From assembly GCA_937894805.1 (NCBI GenBank), contig CALAYR010000048.1, positions 1 through 12,515 of the forward strand: a stretch of DNA of 12,515 bases, written 5' to 3'. Shown here one piece after another: positions 1-6,113 of the stretch. How positions within the stretch are numbered: the first letter of the stretch is position 1; each line of letters starts with the position of its first letter. The translations under genes and the position numbers were made by a program. The stretch comes from an uncultured Acidimicrobiaceae bacterium (GTDB taxonomy: Bacteria; Actinomycetota; Acidimicrobiia; Acidimicrobiales; RAAP-2). The notes beneath the pieces were generated by a model that worked only from the letters and a program-made list of their open reading frames with translations, did no database searches and had not been told where the DNA came from.

Positions 1-1
1 C

Positions 2-766
2 CAGCGTGCGGGCCACGACATCAACTACATCGCCCTCTCGGGTGCTCTGTGGTCAATCGGCCGCGCCGGCGAGCGCCCGATGCCGCCACTTAACTTGGTC
101 GGTGACTTTGGCGGCGGCGGCATGCTGCTGGCCTTTGGTCTCATGGCCGCACTGGTCAATGCCCGTAACTCGGGCGAGGGGCAAGTCGTCGACGCCGCAA
201 TGGTCGATGGCGCCGCGTCCTTGATGGCAATGACCTACTCCTTCATGGGAGCCGGTCTCTGGCAGGAAGAGCGCGGTACCAACATCTTGGATACCGGAGC
301 TCACTTCTACGAGGTCTACGAAACCTCAGACGGAAAGTACGTGGCCGTCGGCGCCATCGAAAAGCAGTTCTATCAAGAATTGCTCCAGGGGATGGGTCTC
401 AGCGGGGACGAGCTGCCCAATCAGATGGACCGCACCCAGTGGCCAGCCATGAAGGAGCGCTTCGCTGGAATCTTTAAATCCAAGACACGTGACGAGTGGA
501 CGGCCATCTTTGAAGATGTAGATGCCTGCGTTACGCCGGTACTGTCACCAACGGAGGCGGCGGCGCATCGTCACAATGTGGCCCGAGGCACCTTCTCGAC
601 GAGTGGCACGTTGCAGCCGAACCCGGCGCCACGGTTCTCCAAGACTCCTGGAGCGATTGGCGCACCGCCCACTTCGCCTGGTGCGGGGACGACCGAAGGG
701 CTTACCCGTTGGGGTGTTAGCAGTGAAGAGATCGACACCCTGGGTGCCGCTGGCGCCTTTGGTTAG
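2..766 (+). CDS. CaiB/BaiF-family alpha-methylacyl-CoA racemase, 5'-truncated by window edge
   Basis: The frame is open from base 2, so only the C-terminal 254 residues are visible; the true start lies outside the window. The family moves or epimerises acyl-CoA thioesters; alpha-methylacyl-CoA racemases invert 2-methyl-branched acyl-CoAs before beta-oxidation. The visible part opens with AGHDINYIALSG and continues to LNLVGDFGGGG. The three acid/base residues known from the mycobacterial racemase MCR (His126, Asp156, Glu241) are all present with identical spacing: His at visible residue 5, Asp at 35 and Glu at 120 (in GAIEKQFY). This argues for racemase rather than a plain CoA transferase. The ATG at 80 is internal, not the start, because the conserved His lies upstream of it. 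The TAG stop interlocks with the convergent RAM-domain gene. Substrate is inferred from family only. Confidence 0.93.
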   Translation, partial: QRAGHDINYIALSGALWSIGRAGERPMPPLNLVGDFGGGGMLLAFGLMAALVNARNSGEGQVVDAAMVDGAASLMAMTYSFMGAGLWQEERGTNILDTGAHFYEVYETSDGKYVAVGAIEKQFYQELLQGMGLSGDELPNQMDRTQWPAMKERFAGIFKSKTRDEWTAIFEDVDACVTPVLSPTEAAAHRHNVARGTFSTSGTLQPNPAPRFSKTPGAIGAPPTSPGAGTTEGLTRWGVSSEEIDTLGAAGAFG

Positions 767-999
767 ACGTTAACGACCGGACAGGTCAACGTCCGGGTGA
801 TGCCACCGATCTTTTGGATGGCGCTAATGACGAACTGACCGAGTTCATCGAGGTTGGGGGCGGTGCACTTCACGATGACGTCGTAGGGGCCGGTGATCTC
901 GTTGGACTCGCCGACACCGGGGATGGCACGGGTGGCGTGAACCACTTCACTGGCCTTGCCGACTTCGGTCTGAATCAAGATGTACGCGCTAACGGTCAT
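763..999 (-). CDS. Stand-alone Lrp/AsnC ligand-binding (RAM) domain protein
   Basis: This 78-residue protein is a complete RAM domain (the alpha-beta ligand-binding and oligomerisation half of Lrp/AsnC regulators) without the helix-turn-helix. It starts AYILIQTEVGKASEVV, has the characteristic central segment ITGPYDVIVK and ends TRTLTCPVVNV. Length and sequence match the short actinobacterial family of the same architecture. Such proteins are thought to assemble into rings that bind amino acids at subunit interfaces, but their target is generally unknown, and here no partner regulator is adjacent. Upstream on the minus strand an AAAGG sits seven bases before the ATG and is a plausible ribosome-binding site. 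The stop codon overlaps that of the convergent racemase by four bases. It cannot bind DNA by itself in the usual Lrp manner. Confidence 0.92.
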   Translation of the reverse strand: MTVSAYILIQTEVGKASEVVHATRAIPGVGESNEITGPYDVIVKCTAPNLDELGQFVISAIQKIGGITRTLTCPVVNV

Positions 1000-1062
1000 T
1001 CGTCTGCCTTTCCTCTCCCTCTATTGTGCCGTAGATTGCGAGCGACATCGTTCAGGCCTTAT

Positions 1063-1278
1063 TTATTCGGCGAAACGGCGACCGTTGTGCCAGGCGTGAC
1101 ACTCCGAGCAGCGGTAGGAGTCAAGGTCAATCCCGTGAATGGCAAAGGTGGCCGCCGCGGCCTGGCGGGCCTCGAGTTCGCTGCGGTAAGGATTCTTAGG
1201 TTTGCCCTGTTTGTCGAAGTGGGGCGAAGAGACGGCGAGCGGTCGCAAGACCTTGCGCTTCGGACCTCGACGTTTCAT
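1063..1278 (-). CDS. Small basic protein with C-x2-C-H-x2-H motif, function unknown
   Basis: The 71-residue product begins with a strongly basic segment (MKRRGPKRK) and ends with a cysteine/histidine cluster, YRCSECHAWHNG, at residues 56-66 (Cys57, Cys60, His61, His64). The spacing could hold a zinc ion or a partial zinc ribbon; similar 'YxC..C..WH' tails occur in small actinobacterial and phage proteins, but I cannot name a family. The middle is an alanine-rich, probably helical stretch (SELEARQAAAATFAIHG). Basic charge plus a metal knuckle suggest nucleic-acid binding, as inference only. The start is supported by a TAATCT hexamer exactly six bases upstream of the ATG, the leaderless arrangement seen repeatedly in this window. 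It is divergent from the DUF3039 gene, with only 35 bases between the starts. Confidence 0.75.
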   Translation of the reverse strand: MKRRGPKRKVLRPLAVSSPHFDKQGKPKNPYRSELEARQAAAATFAIHGIDLDSYRCSECHAWHNGRRFAE

Positions 1279-1313
1279 ACCCTGAGATTACTTTCGGTCT
1301 CTAGGATTGTCGG
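1279..1313. promoter_or_regulatory. Compact divergent promoter for two small zinc-type genes
   Basis: The 35-bp spacer contains a minus-strand -10 element TAATCT (1285-1290) exactly six bases from the ATG at 1278, and a plus-strand -10 element TAGGAT (1302-1307) exactly six bases from the GTG at 1314. A minus-strand CCGACA at 1308-1313 lies 17 bases from TAATCT and matches four of six bases of a -35 box. No clear -35 is seen for the plus strand. There is no room for 5' untranslated regions, so both mRNAs are predicted to be leaderless. The two polymerase footprints must overlap, which implies mutual exclusion. Confidence 0.65.
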
Positions 1314-1604
1314 GTGAGTACGTTCGCCGACACCGTGACCGAACTGGTCACCACGCCGCAGATTGACGATGGGAACCATGAACGCTTTACGCACATCGTG
1401 CTCGAGGGTTACACCCCCGATAAGAAAGACGCTGAATTTGTTCCGATTGGCAACTCGGTCGTCGAAGGCATCATCAACTCATCGGCCGTGAAGGCCCTCT
1501 GCGGCAAAGTCTGGGTGCCCGGTCGCGATCCTCGCAAGTATCCAATCTGTCCCACCTGCCGGGAAATCGCCGTCTCCATGGGCTGGGACGTCCCTCAGGG
1601 CTAA
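1314..1604 (+). CDS. DUF3039 domain-containing protein
   Basis: The 96-residue product carries the DUF3039 signature: a short acidic N-terminus, DDGNHERFTHIV, then VKALCGKVWVPGRDP followed by YPICPTCREI. Cys63, Cys79 and Cys82, with His22 or His27, form a likely zinc site. DUF3039 is a small actinobacterial family without assigned function. The middle part (residues 31-50, with PDKKDAEFVPIGN) is longer than in the compact members I recall. Translation starts at GTG; TAGGAT six bases upstream supports this start and a leaderless mRNA. The TAA stop overlaps the stop of the convergent hydrolase by four bases. Function unknown. Confidence 0.9.
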   Translation: MSTFADTVTELVTTPQIDDGNHERFTHIVLEGYTPDKKDAEFVPIGNSVVEGIINSSAVKALCGKVWVPGRDPRKYPICPTCREIAVSMGWDVPQG

Positions 1605-2407
1605 GCGCTGGCCGAAAGGCGAGTGGCGAAGAAGTTCAACAACTCATCCATGGCCTGCGTCGTGGGCGAGCCGGCCTTGCTGTCCTGGCCTTCGGTGAAG
1701 ACCGAGTGGGCGTCGGCGGGGTAACCCCACTCGTTGCCCGGTGTCGAATCAATCTCGACGCCAATGAAGCCGTCGCCGAGGACGTTTCGAAGATTCTCAA
1801 ACCTCTGACTCGGGGAGAGCTTGTCGCCGGTGAAGCGATAGGCCATGACGCAGACGCCGTTATCGGTGCGAGCCTTGACCTTGGCCATCTCTTCGGCCGA
1901 GATTCCGGGGTCGGACTTGTGGCGATCTTTGCGACCGATAGGTAGTGAGGGTTGACTGAGTACGGGGGCCACGACAACCGGGTCGACCATCATCGCCAGC
2001 GCAAAGCCGCCGGTGAGGCACATGCCAATAACGCCGACGCCCGGACCACCGTTGGTTTGGTGTTCGTGTCGCGCCAACTCGTTGAGCCACTTGGTCACGC
2101 GGCTGGACTTACCGGTGGCGAAGAGGGTGAACTCACGCGAGACGCAGACTTCTCCGAAGGTCTTAAGAAACTCGCCGTTATTGGCGACGTTGCCGTCGCG
2201 ACCAAAGAGATGGGGGATGGCCACACTGAATCCCTGGGCCACCACGCGCTTGGCGAAGGTCACGAGCGAGGGGGTAATCCCGGGCATCTCACTCAGGATG
2301 AGCACGGTCGGGCCCGAACCCAGTCGGTAGACCTCGCGGGTACGGCCGAGGGCCGTGAAGGGGGTCTTGGTGAATGCTTCTAGAACGGCGGGATTGCCCT
2401 TGGTCAT
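1601..2407 (-). CDS. Dienelactone hydrolase-like alpha/beta hydrolase
   Basis: The 268-residue protein has the dienelactone hydrolase layout: a strand ending in LILSEMPGI with Glu40, the nucleophile elbow GVIGMCLTGGFA with Cys130, then an acid (Asp195 in FTGDKLSP) and a histidine (His234 in DAHSVF). Cys rather than Ser as nucleophile, with a Glu positioned to activate it, is diagnostic of this family. Known members hydrolyse dienelactones in chlorocatechol breakdown, but many homologues act on unknown esters or lactones, and there is no catechol pathway nearby. No signal peptide is visible, so it is probably cytoplasmic. A GGAG lies six bases before the ATG. A TAGCCT (minus strand, 2444-2449) overlaps the -10 element of the divergent amidotransferase operon. 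Its stop interlocks with that of the DUF3039 gene. Confidence 0.88.
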   Translation of the reverse strand: MTKGNPAVLEAFTKTPFTALGRTREVYRLGSGPTVLILSEMPGITPSLVTFAKRVVAQGFSVAIPHLFGRDGNVANNGEFLKTFGEVCVSREFTLFATGKSSRVTKWLNELARHEHQTNGGPGVGVIGMCLTGGFALAMMVDPVVVAPVLSQPSLPIGRKDRHKSDPGISAEEMAKVKARTDNGVCVMAYRFTGDKLSPSQRFENLRNVLGDGFIGVEIDSTPGNEWGYPADAHSVFTEGQDSKAGSPTTQAMDELLNFFATRLSASA

Positions 2408-2442
2408 GACCTACTCCGATACGAAACGACGAGATTTGTTCG

Positions 2443-2449
2443 TAGGCTA
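2443..2449. promoter_or_regulatory. Symmetric -10 element TAGGCTA, possible bidirectional promoter
   Basis: TAGGCTA reads TAGGCT on the plus strand (2443-2448) and TAGCCT on the minus strand (2444-2449). Both satisfy the actinobacterial -10 pattern TANNNT, and both are oriented toward a gene: the amidotransferase at 2480 and the hydrolase at 2407. Each would give a leader of roughly 25-30 bases carrying a Shine-Dalgarno sequence. No convincing -35 box is seen on either side. This is the only plausible TANNNT serving both genes in the 72-bp spacer that I could find. Confidence 0.45.
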
Positions 2450-2466
2450 CTCCTGAGGATTTCGGC

Positions 2467-2473
2467 AAGGAGG
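2467..2473 (+). promoter_or_regulatory. Strong Shine-Dalgarno AAGGAGG for the amidotransferase gene
   Basis: AAGGAGG is followed by six bases (CTTCTG) and the ATG at 2480. It is the best ribosome-binding site in the window and fixes that start. It contrasts with the many leaderless starts nearby and suggests efficient translation of the operon. Confidence 0.8.
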
Positions 2474-2479
2474 CTTCTG

Positions 2480-3151
2480 ATGGGCGTAGTGCGCGTGTGG
2501 CGCCATCACGACACCGATCACCCCGGACTCATCGGTGAGGCCTTCATGATCCGGGGCTTTGAGCTGCAAGTTGAACTCATTGACCACGAGAATGGACCGA
2601 CCTCGCTCGAAGGGGTTGACATCTTGCTCGTTTTGGGCTCGTCTGCCTCGGTCTACGACCTGGCAGCCCAGGAGGCGTGGCTTGCGAACGAGATGGCCGC
2701 CTTGGGTCAAGCCATTAAGCAGAAAATTCCTGTCTTTGGTATCTGCTTTGGTTCCCAGATGCTCTGCCAGCACTTCGGTGGTCGCGTCGAGCGTGCGCCG
2801 GAAGGTGAAGTCGGGTGGTTCGAGGTGGTGCCCACCACCGATACCGAGATCAGCACCGGTCCTTGGTTCGAGTATCACTTCGATCACTGCGTGCTGCCCG
2901 ATTCGGCCACGATTGTGGCCGCCAATCCCCGCGCGGTGCAGGCCTTTACTATCGGTCGAAATGTGGGCGTGCAGTTCCACCCCGAAGTCGATGCGAGTCA
3001 GCTGAGCGATTGGTTTTTAGATGACGAGGCCGCACGCAATGGCACCATTGACGCCGCTGCGCATATTGCGGACGCGGCGGCGAATCACGAACGGCTCGTC
3101 CGTGACGCCGATGCGCTGGTGGCCTGGTTCTTACAACGACTGCAGCCCTAA
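2480..3151 (+). CDS. Class I glutamine amidotransferase (GATase1) protein
   Basis: The 223-residue protein is a stand-alone class I amidotransferase domain. It shows the nucleophile elbow FGICFGSQ with Cys89 and the His-Glu pair in VQFHPEV (His167, Glu169), so the triad is complete. This fold hydrolyses glutamine and passes ammonia to a synthetase partner, or in some branches cleaves gamma-glutamyl amides. Closest resemblance is to the GuaA-type stand-alone GATases rather than to carbamoyl-phosphate or PabA subunits. The C-terminal 40 residues form an alanine-rich helical tail. It is first in a two-gene operon: its stop is two bases from the start of the ATP-grasp gene, so the natural hypothesis is a glutamine-fed amide ligase pair. 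The alternative is an independent gamma-glutamyl hydrolase. Confidence 0.88.
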   Translation: MGVVRVWRHHDTDHPGLIGEAFMIRGFELQVELIDHENGPTSLEGVDILLVLGSSASVYDLAAQEAWLANEMAALGQAIKQKIPVFGICFGSQMLCQHFGGRVERAPEGEVGWFEVVPTTDTEISTGPWFEYHFDHCVLPDSATIVAANPRAVQAFTIGRNVGVQFHPEVDASQLSDWFLDDEAARNGTIDAAAHIADAAANHERLVRDADALVAWFLQRLQP

Positions 3152-3153
3152 CG

Positions 3154-3963
3154 GTGGCCTCCATCGTTATCTTGACCCGGGCCAAACTGGCCGGACGAAC
3201 CGGACCGAGTTCGGCCCAGTACGAGATTGGGCGGAACAACGCCCTTGCCGAATCGCTGACGCTGCGCGGCCATGAGGTCGTGATGTGGTGGGATGAACCA
3301 CTCGGCCCCTGCCTGCTCGAGACTCCCGACTTGGTGGTGATTCGTAGTGGCGGTGAAATCAACATTGGTCGGGCCCGCGAGTTTCAAGATCACGGTGTCC
3401 TGGTGCTGAATGACCCTGAGGCCCATTGGCTCTCGAGCGATAAATGGGCCACGGTGGATCTGCTGGCGCAAGGGGGCGTGGCCCATCCTCGTACCGTTCT
3501 CGCCACCGGGCCGATGCCGGGTGGCGAGTACGTCTTGAAAGAACGGCGTAGCAGTGGGGGGCACGGCGTCTCATTGTGCGAGGGCCGCGCCATTCCAGCT
3601 GATGAGCGGTTCGTGGTCCAAGAACGCATGCATTGGAGTGACGATCTGCGCGCCATGGTCGTCGACGGTCGGGTTGAACATTGGCTCCGTCGCCGTCCGG
3701 CCGAAGGTGAGTGGCGAACCAATATTGCCCAAGGCTCGCACTACAGCTCGGCGCTCGACGTTTCACCTGAAGCAGAGTCGCTGGCTTTGCGAGCGGCCCG
3801 TGCGTGCAATCTTCTCTGGTGTGGCGTCGATCTTCTCGAAGTCAATGGCGAGTGGATCGTCCTCGAGGTCAATCCCGGCACGACGTTTCATGGCGTCACC
3901 CGCGAAGAGGGGCAAGCAATTGTGGAATCGGTGGCTGACGCCGTCGAGCGGACTCTGCCCTGA
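3154..3963 (+). CDS. RimK-like ATP-grasp ligase
   Basis: The 269-residue protein follows the RimK/glutathione-synthase ATP-grasp order. The pre-ATP region has VVIRSGG and LNDPEAHWLSSDKWATVDLLAQGGVAHP split across residues 61-112. Lys129 in VLKERRSSGGHGVSL starts the glycine-rich grasp loop, VVQERM is the adenine hinge, WRTNIAQG (residues 187-194) is the RimK-type arginine/asparagine segment, and GVDLLE plus VLEVNPGTTF (Asp226, Glu238, Asn240) bind magnesium. The family joins a carboxylate to an amine or amino acid via an acyl phosphate. The start is GTG, two bases after the amidotransferase stop, with no Shine-Dalgarno visible, so translation is probably coupled. It is short for RimK (about 300 residues). 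The substrate is unknown; RimK, lysine-biosynthesis LysX and peptide-ligase homologues cannot be separated by eye. Confidence 0.87.
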   Translation: MASIVILTRAKLAGRTGPSSAQYEIGRNNALAESLTLRGHEVVMWWDEPLGPCLLETPDLVVIRSGGEINIGRAREFQDHGVLVLNDPEAHWLSSDKWATVDLLAQGGVAHPRTVLATGPMPGGEYVLKERRSSGGHGVSLCEGRAIPADERFVVQERMHWSDDLRAMVVDGRVEHWLRRRPAEGEWRTNIAQGSHYSSALDVSPEAESLALRAARACNLLWCGVDLLEVNGEWIVLEVNPGTTFHGVTREEGQAIVESVADAVERTLP

Positions 3964-3989
3964 TTCCAAGCGGTACCACGACCGCCCTC

Positions 3990-4001
3990 TAGGCTGGTCC
4001 A
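3990..4001 (+). promoter_or_regulatory. Leaderless-type promoter (TAGGCT-N6-ATG) of the RNA methyltransferase
   Basis: TAGGCT at 3990-3995 is followed by exactly six bases (GGTCCA) and the ATG at 4002. No Shine-Dalgarno precedes the ATG. The transcription start would coincide with the A of the start codon. It gives the methyltransferase its own promoter, 27 bases after the ATP-grasp stop. Confidence 0.6.
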
Positions 4002-5198
4002 ATGCTCGATCGTGAAGAAGTGTTGATTGAGCGCGTGGCCAATGGCGGAACGGTGGCCCACGCGGCCGACGGGCGAGCAGTCTTTGTTCGTCACGCCATT
4101 CCGGGCGAACGCGTTCGTATTGAATTCACCGAGGAGCGAGCCAAGTTTCTTCGCGGCGACGCCTTCGATGTGGTTGCGGCCAGTGAACATCGGGTGAAGG
4201 CTCCGTGCCCCTACGCCCACGCCGACGGTTGCGGCGGCTGTGATCTCCAGCACGTGTCGGCCGAGTTCCAGCCCCAGTGGAAGGCGGCGCTCATCGCCGA
4301 GCAGCTTCGCCGGGTCGCTCACCTGGAGTTCGACGTGACTGTTCAGACGGTGGGGGACTCCCTCCTCGGAACCCGGACCCGACTCCGCTGTGCCGTCGAT
4401 GACATGGGCCACCTCGCCATGCGTAAAAATCGCTCTCACGAACTGCAGTCGATTGCTGGTTGCGTGGTCGCCAACTCCGAGTTCACTGAGGGTTTTATCT
4501 CCACGTGGGATGGTGCCGAAGAGGTGGAGCTGCGAGCCATTGGTGATGGCCCCGGCTTTGCGGTCGTGACGTTTGAAGACGGTACCCAGGTGACGAGTGA
4601 TTACGACGGCCTCATTGACGAAGAGCCCCGTCGCTCTTCCGTGCTGGTCGGTAAGAACCGTTTTCGCGTCAGTGCCAACTCCTTTTGGCAGTCGCACGAA
4701 CTGGCTCCAGAAATTCTTACGAAGGCCGTGATGAAGTTCGCTAAGCCTCGCCCTCGCGAAACCGTGGTCGACCTCTACGCCGGCGTCGGACTCTTCACGG
4801 TGCCCCTTGCGATTGCCGTCGGCCCCGAGGGCCACGTCACCGCGATTGAGACTTCCGACGCGGCCTGTGCCGATGCCCGCCGCAACGTCGCCGACTTGCC
4901 CCAAGTCTCCGTGGTGGAGAAGACGGTCAATCGTCGCCAAATCATGGAACTCGTTCCGGCTGATTCAATTGTGGTCCTAGACCCTCCTCGTAATGGTGCC
5001 GGTATCGAAGTCATGAAGGCTCTGGCCAAGGCCCTCCCTCGCCGGATTGTGTATGTGAGTTGCGACGCCGCCACCTTCGCCCGTGACATTGCTGTGTTAC
5101 GCGAGTCTGGTTACGAATTAGGAGACTTAGAGGCCTTTGACCTCTTCCCGATGACCGAACACGTGGAGCTCGTCGGAGTACTTGACAGACGCCCGTAA
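4002..5198 (+). CDS. TRAM-domain, Fe-S class I SAM-dependent RNA m5U methyltransferase (TrmA/RumA family)
   Basis: The 398-residue enzyme transfers a methyl group from SAM to C5 of a uridine in rRNA or tRNA. An N-terminal TRAM domain (about residues 1-60) is followed by a [4Fe-4S] cysteine set: Cys69, Cys77 and Cys80 in CPYAHADGCGGCDLQH, plus Cys154 in IAGC. The catalytic half has ANSFWQ, SAM motif I VVDLYAGVGLFTV (255-267), motif IV VVLDPPRNGAG (324-334), the nucleophile Cys354 in YVSCDAATFARD and the general base Glu387 in MTEHVE. Every signature is intact. Which uridine it modifies (23S U747 or U1939-like, or tRNA U54) cannot be decided; Gram-positive members can do more than one. A leaderless-type promoter fixes the ATG. 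Confidence 0.95.
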   Translation: MLDREEVLIERVANGGTVAHAADGRAVFVRHAIPGERVRIEFTEERAKFLRGDAFDVVAASEHRVKAPCPYAHADGCGGCDLQHVSAEFQPQWKAALIAEQLRRVAHLEFDVTVQTVGDSLLGTRTRLRCAVDDMGHLAMRKNRSHELQSIAGCVVANSEFTEGFISTWDGAEEVELRAIGDGPGFAVVTFEDGTQVTSDYDGLIDEEPRRSSVLVGKNRFRVSANSFWQSHELAPEILTKAVMKFAKPRPRETVVDLYAGVGLFTVPLAIAVGPEGHVTAIETSDAACADARRNVADLPQVSVVEKTVNRRQIMELVPADSIVVLDPPRNGAGIEVMKALAKALPRRIVYVSCDAATFARDIAVLRESGYELGDLEAFDLFPMTEHVELVGVLDRRP

Positions 5199-5210
5199 TG
5201 GGTAGATGCT
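5182..5210 (+). promoter_or_regulatory. Candidate promoter of the 5255 gene
   Basis: A perfect -35 hexamer TTGACA (5182-5187) inside the end of the methyltransferase gene is followed after 17 bases by GATGCT (5205-5210), a weak -10 with the critical A and T. Transcription would start near 5217, immediately before the hairpin at 5219. Other -10 choices (such as GTAGAT) give spacers that are too short. Confidence 0.4.
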
Positions 5211-5218
5211 GGCAGTAA

Positions 5219-5251
5219 GGCCCGATATGTGGTCGGGCCCGAAAGGGGTCC
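5219..5251 (+). promoter_or_regulatory. Leader with two mutually exclusive hairpins, one sequestering the Shine-Dalgarno
   Basis: Hairpin A is a perfect 7-bp stem, GGCCCGA (5219-5225) with TCGGGCC (5233-5239), and a seven-base loop. Hairpin B pairs 5235-5240 with 5245-5251 around a GAAA tetraloop (CCC-GAAA-GGG core, G-U pair and one bulged G) and buries the ribosome-binding sequence AAAGGGG (5242-5248) that lies six bases before the GTG at 5255. The two share bases 5235-5239 and cannot form together. Neither is followed by a U tract, so a simple intrinsic terminator for the methyltransferase is less likely. Regulation is inferred, not shown. Confidence 0.4.
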
Positions 5252-5254
5252 ACC

Positions 5255-5527
5255 GTGCCACTGCCCAAGCTTGATCACCACCATCGCGTCACCGCGACCA
5301 AGATTTTCGGTCACCCGCTCAGCCACAATATTCAGTGGCATGACGTCGAATCTCTGCTCGAGCGCATTGGCATGGTTTCGGTTTCCCACCGCGGCAATAT
5401 GAACGTGACAATCGGTGACGTGGTTCATTCGCTCGGCCGAGTCCGCGGCCACGATCTCTCTGAAGACCAGGTCATCAAGGTTCGACACATCCTGAAGGAC
5501 GTGGGGATTGACGCCACCGCGGCCTAG
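5255..5527 (+). CDS. Conserved small protein, possibly HicA-like fold, function unknown
   Basis: The 90-residue product has a histidine-rich N-terminus (LDHHHRV), then FGHPLSHNIQWHDVESLLERIGMVSVSHRGNMN spread over residues 18-50, and a helical C-terminus (LSEDQVIKVRHILKDVG). The order 'helix with ESLLE, short strand pair, strand, helix' recalls the small double-stranded-RNA-binding-like HicA fold, and similar actinobacterial proteins have the pattern HP..HNI.W.DV..LL, but I cannot assign a family with certainty. There is no adjacent HicB-like antitoxin, so a toxin-antitoxin role is not supported. The GTG start is chosen because AAAGGGG lies six bases upstream. The gene is flanked by a structured leader on one side and the carbonic anhydrase promoter on the other. 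Confidence 0.72.
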   Translation: MPLPKLDHHHRVTATKIFGHPLSHNIQWHDVESLLERIGMVSVSHRGNMNVTIGDVVHSLGRVRGHDLSEDQVIKVRHILKDVGIDATAA

Positions 5528-5544
5528 AAATCGGGCCTGCTCCT

Positions 5545-5570
5545 TACAATGTGGAAAAGACATTGAGAGG
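5545..5570 (+). promoter_or_regulatory. -10 element TACAAT and Shine-Dalgarno GAGAGG of the carbonic anhydrase
   Basis: TACAAT (5545-5550) is a near-consensus -10 in a GC-rich setting; transcription would begin near 5557. GAGAGG (5565-5570) is five bases before the GTG at 5576. No TTGACA-like -35 is seen at the expected distance. The leader is about 20 bases. Confidence 0.5.
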
Positions 5571-5575
5571 AAAAC

Positions 5576-6067
5576 GTGTCCGTTATCGATGACTGCCTAG
5601 AGCACAACCAGGAGTTCGTCCGCACCTTCGCCGGCCCTTTGCCCCTGGTACCGGCCCGCCACCTAGCCGTGGTCGCCTGCATGGACTCCCGTATTGACGT
5701 CTTTGCCTGTCTCGGACTCGGTTTGGGCGAGGCCCACGTGATTCGTAATGCCGGCGGGGTAGTCACCGATGACGTGCTGCGATCACTCGCGATTTCTCAA
5801 CGAAAGTTGAAGACGCGAGAAATCATCGTGATTCACCACACCGAGTGTGGGCTGCAGACCTTCACTGACGAAGCCTTCAAGAACGAACTCGAGCAGGAGA
5901 CTGGCACGCGACCGACGTGGGAAGAGAAGTGCTTCACCGAGGTTGACGCCAGCGTGCGTGAGTCGGTGCAGATGCTCCACGACAGCCCCTTCCTGGCCGA
6001 CGTCGAGCACATTCGCGGATTCGTCTTCGAAGTTGCCACGGGTGCTCTTCGCGAGGTCACGCTCTAG
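5576..6067 (+). CDS. Beta-class carbonic anhydrase
   Basis: The 163-residue enzyme interconverts CO2 and bicarbonate using zinc. The family signatures are clear: ACMDSRID holds zinc ligand Cys35 and the Asp37-Arg39 catalytic dyad, VIRNAGGVVTDDVLRSL is the conserved second segment, and HHTECGL holds zinc ligands His88 and Cys91. The short length without a long C-terminal extension matches the compact type found in mycobacteria and other actinomycetes. No signal peptide is seen, so it is cytoplasmic. The GTG start is supported by GAGAGG five bases upstream. It probably has its own promoter and supplies bicarbonate for carboxylases, a family-level inference. Confidence 0.95.
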   Translation: MSVIDDCLEHNQEFVRTFAGPLPLVPARHLAVVACMDSRIDVFACLGLGLGEAHVIRNAGGVVTDDVLRSLAISQRKLKTREIIVIHHTECGLQTFTDEAFKNELEQETGTRPTWEEKCFTEVDASVRESVQMLHDSPFLADVEHIRGFVFEVATGALREVTL

Positions 6068-6113
6068 TCCTGTCATACGGTCCCGTCACGCTGACTGGGT
6101 GACCGGACGCTTG

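Noticed and set aside
1952..2383. Plus-strand open frame of 143 codons
   Set aside because: It is antisense to the dienelactone-hydrolase-like gene, whose Cys-Asp-His residues are all recognisable.
3888..4940. Minus-strand open frame of 350 codons
   Set aside because: It lies antisense to the end of the ATP-grasp gene and most of the RNA methyltransferase, both with complete catalytic motifs; its own product has no recognisable domain and reflects GC-rich codon bias.
5847..6113. N-terminal extension of the unrecognised protein into the carbonic anhydrase gene
   Set aside because: The overlapped DNA encodes conserved carbonic anhydrase sequence in another frame, and the extension is a low-complexity Arg/Ser/Pro product.
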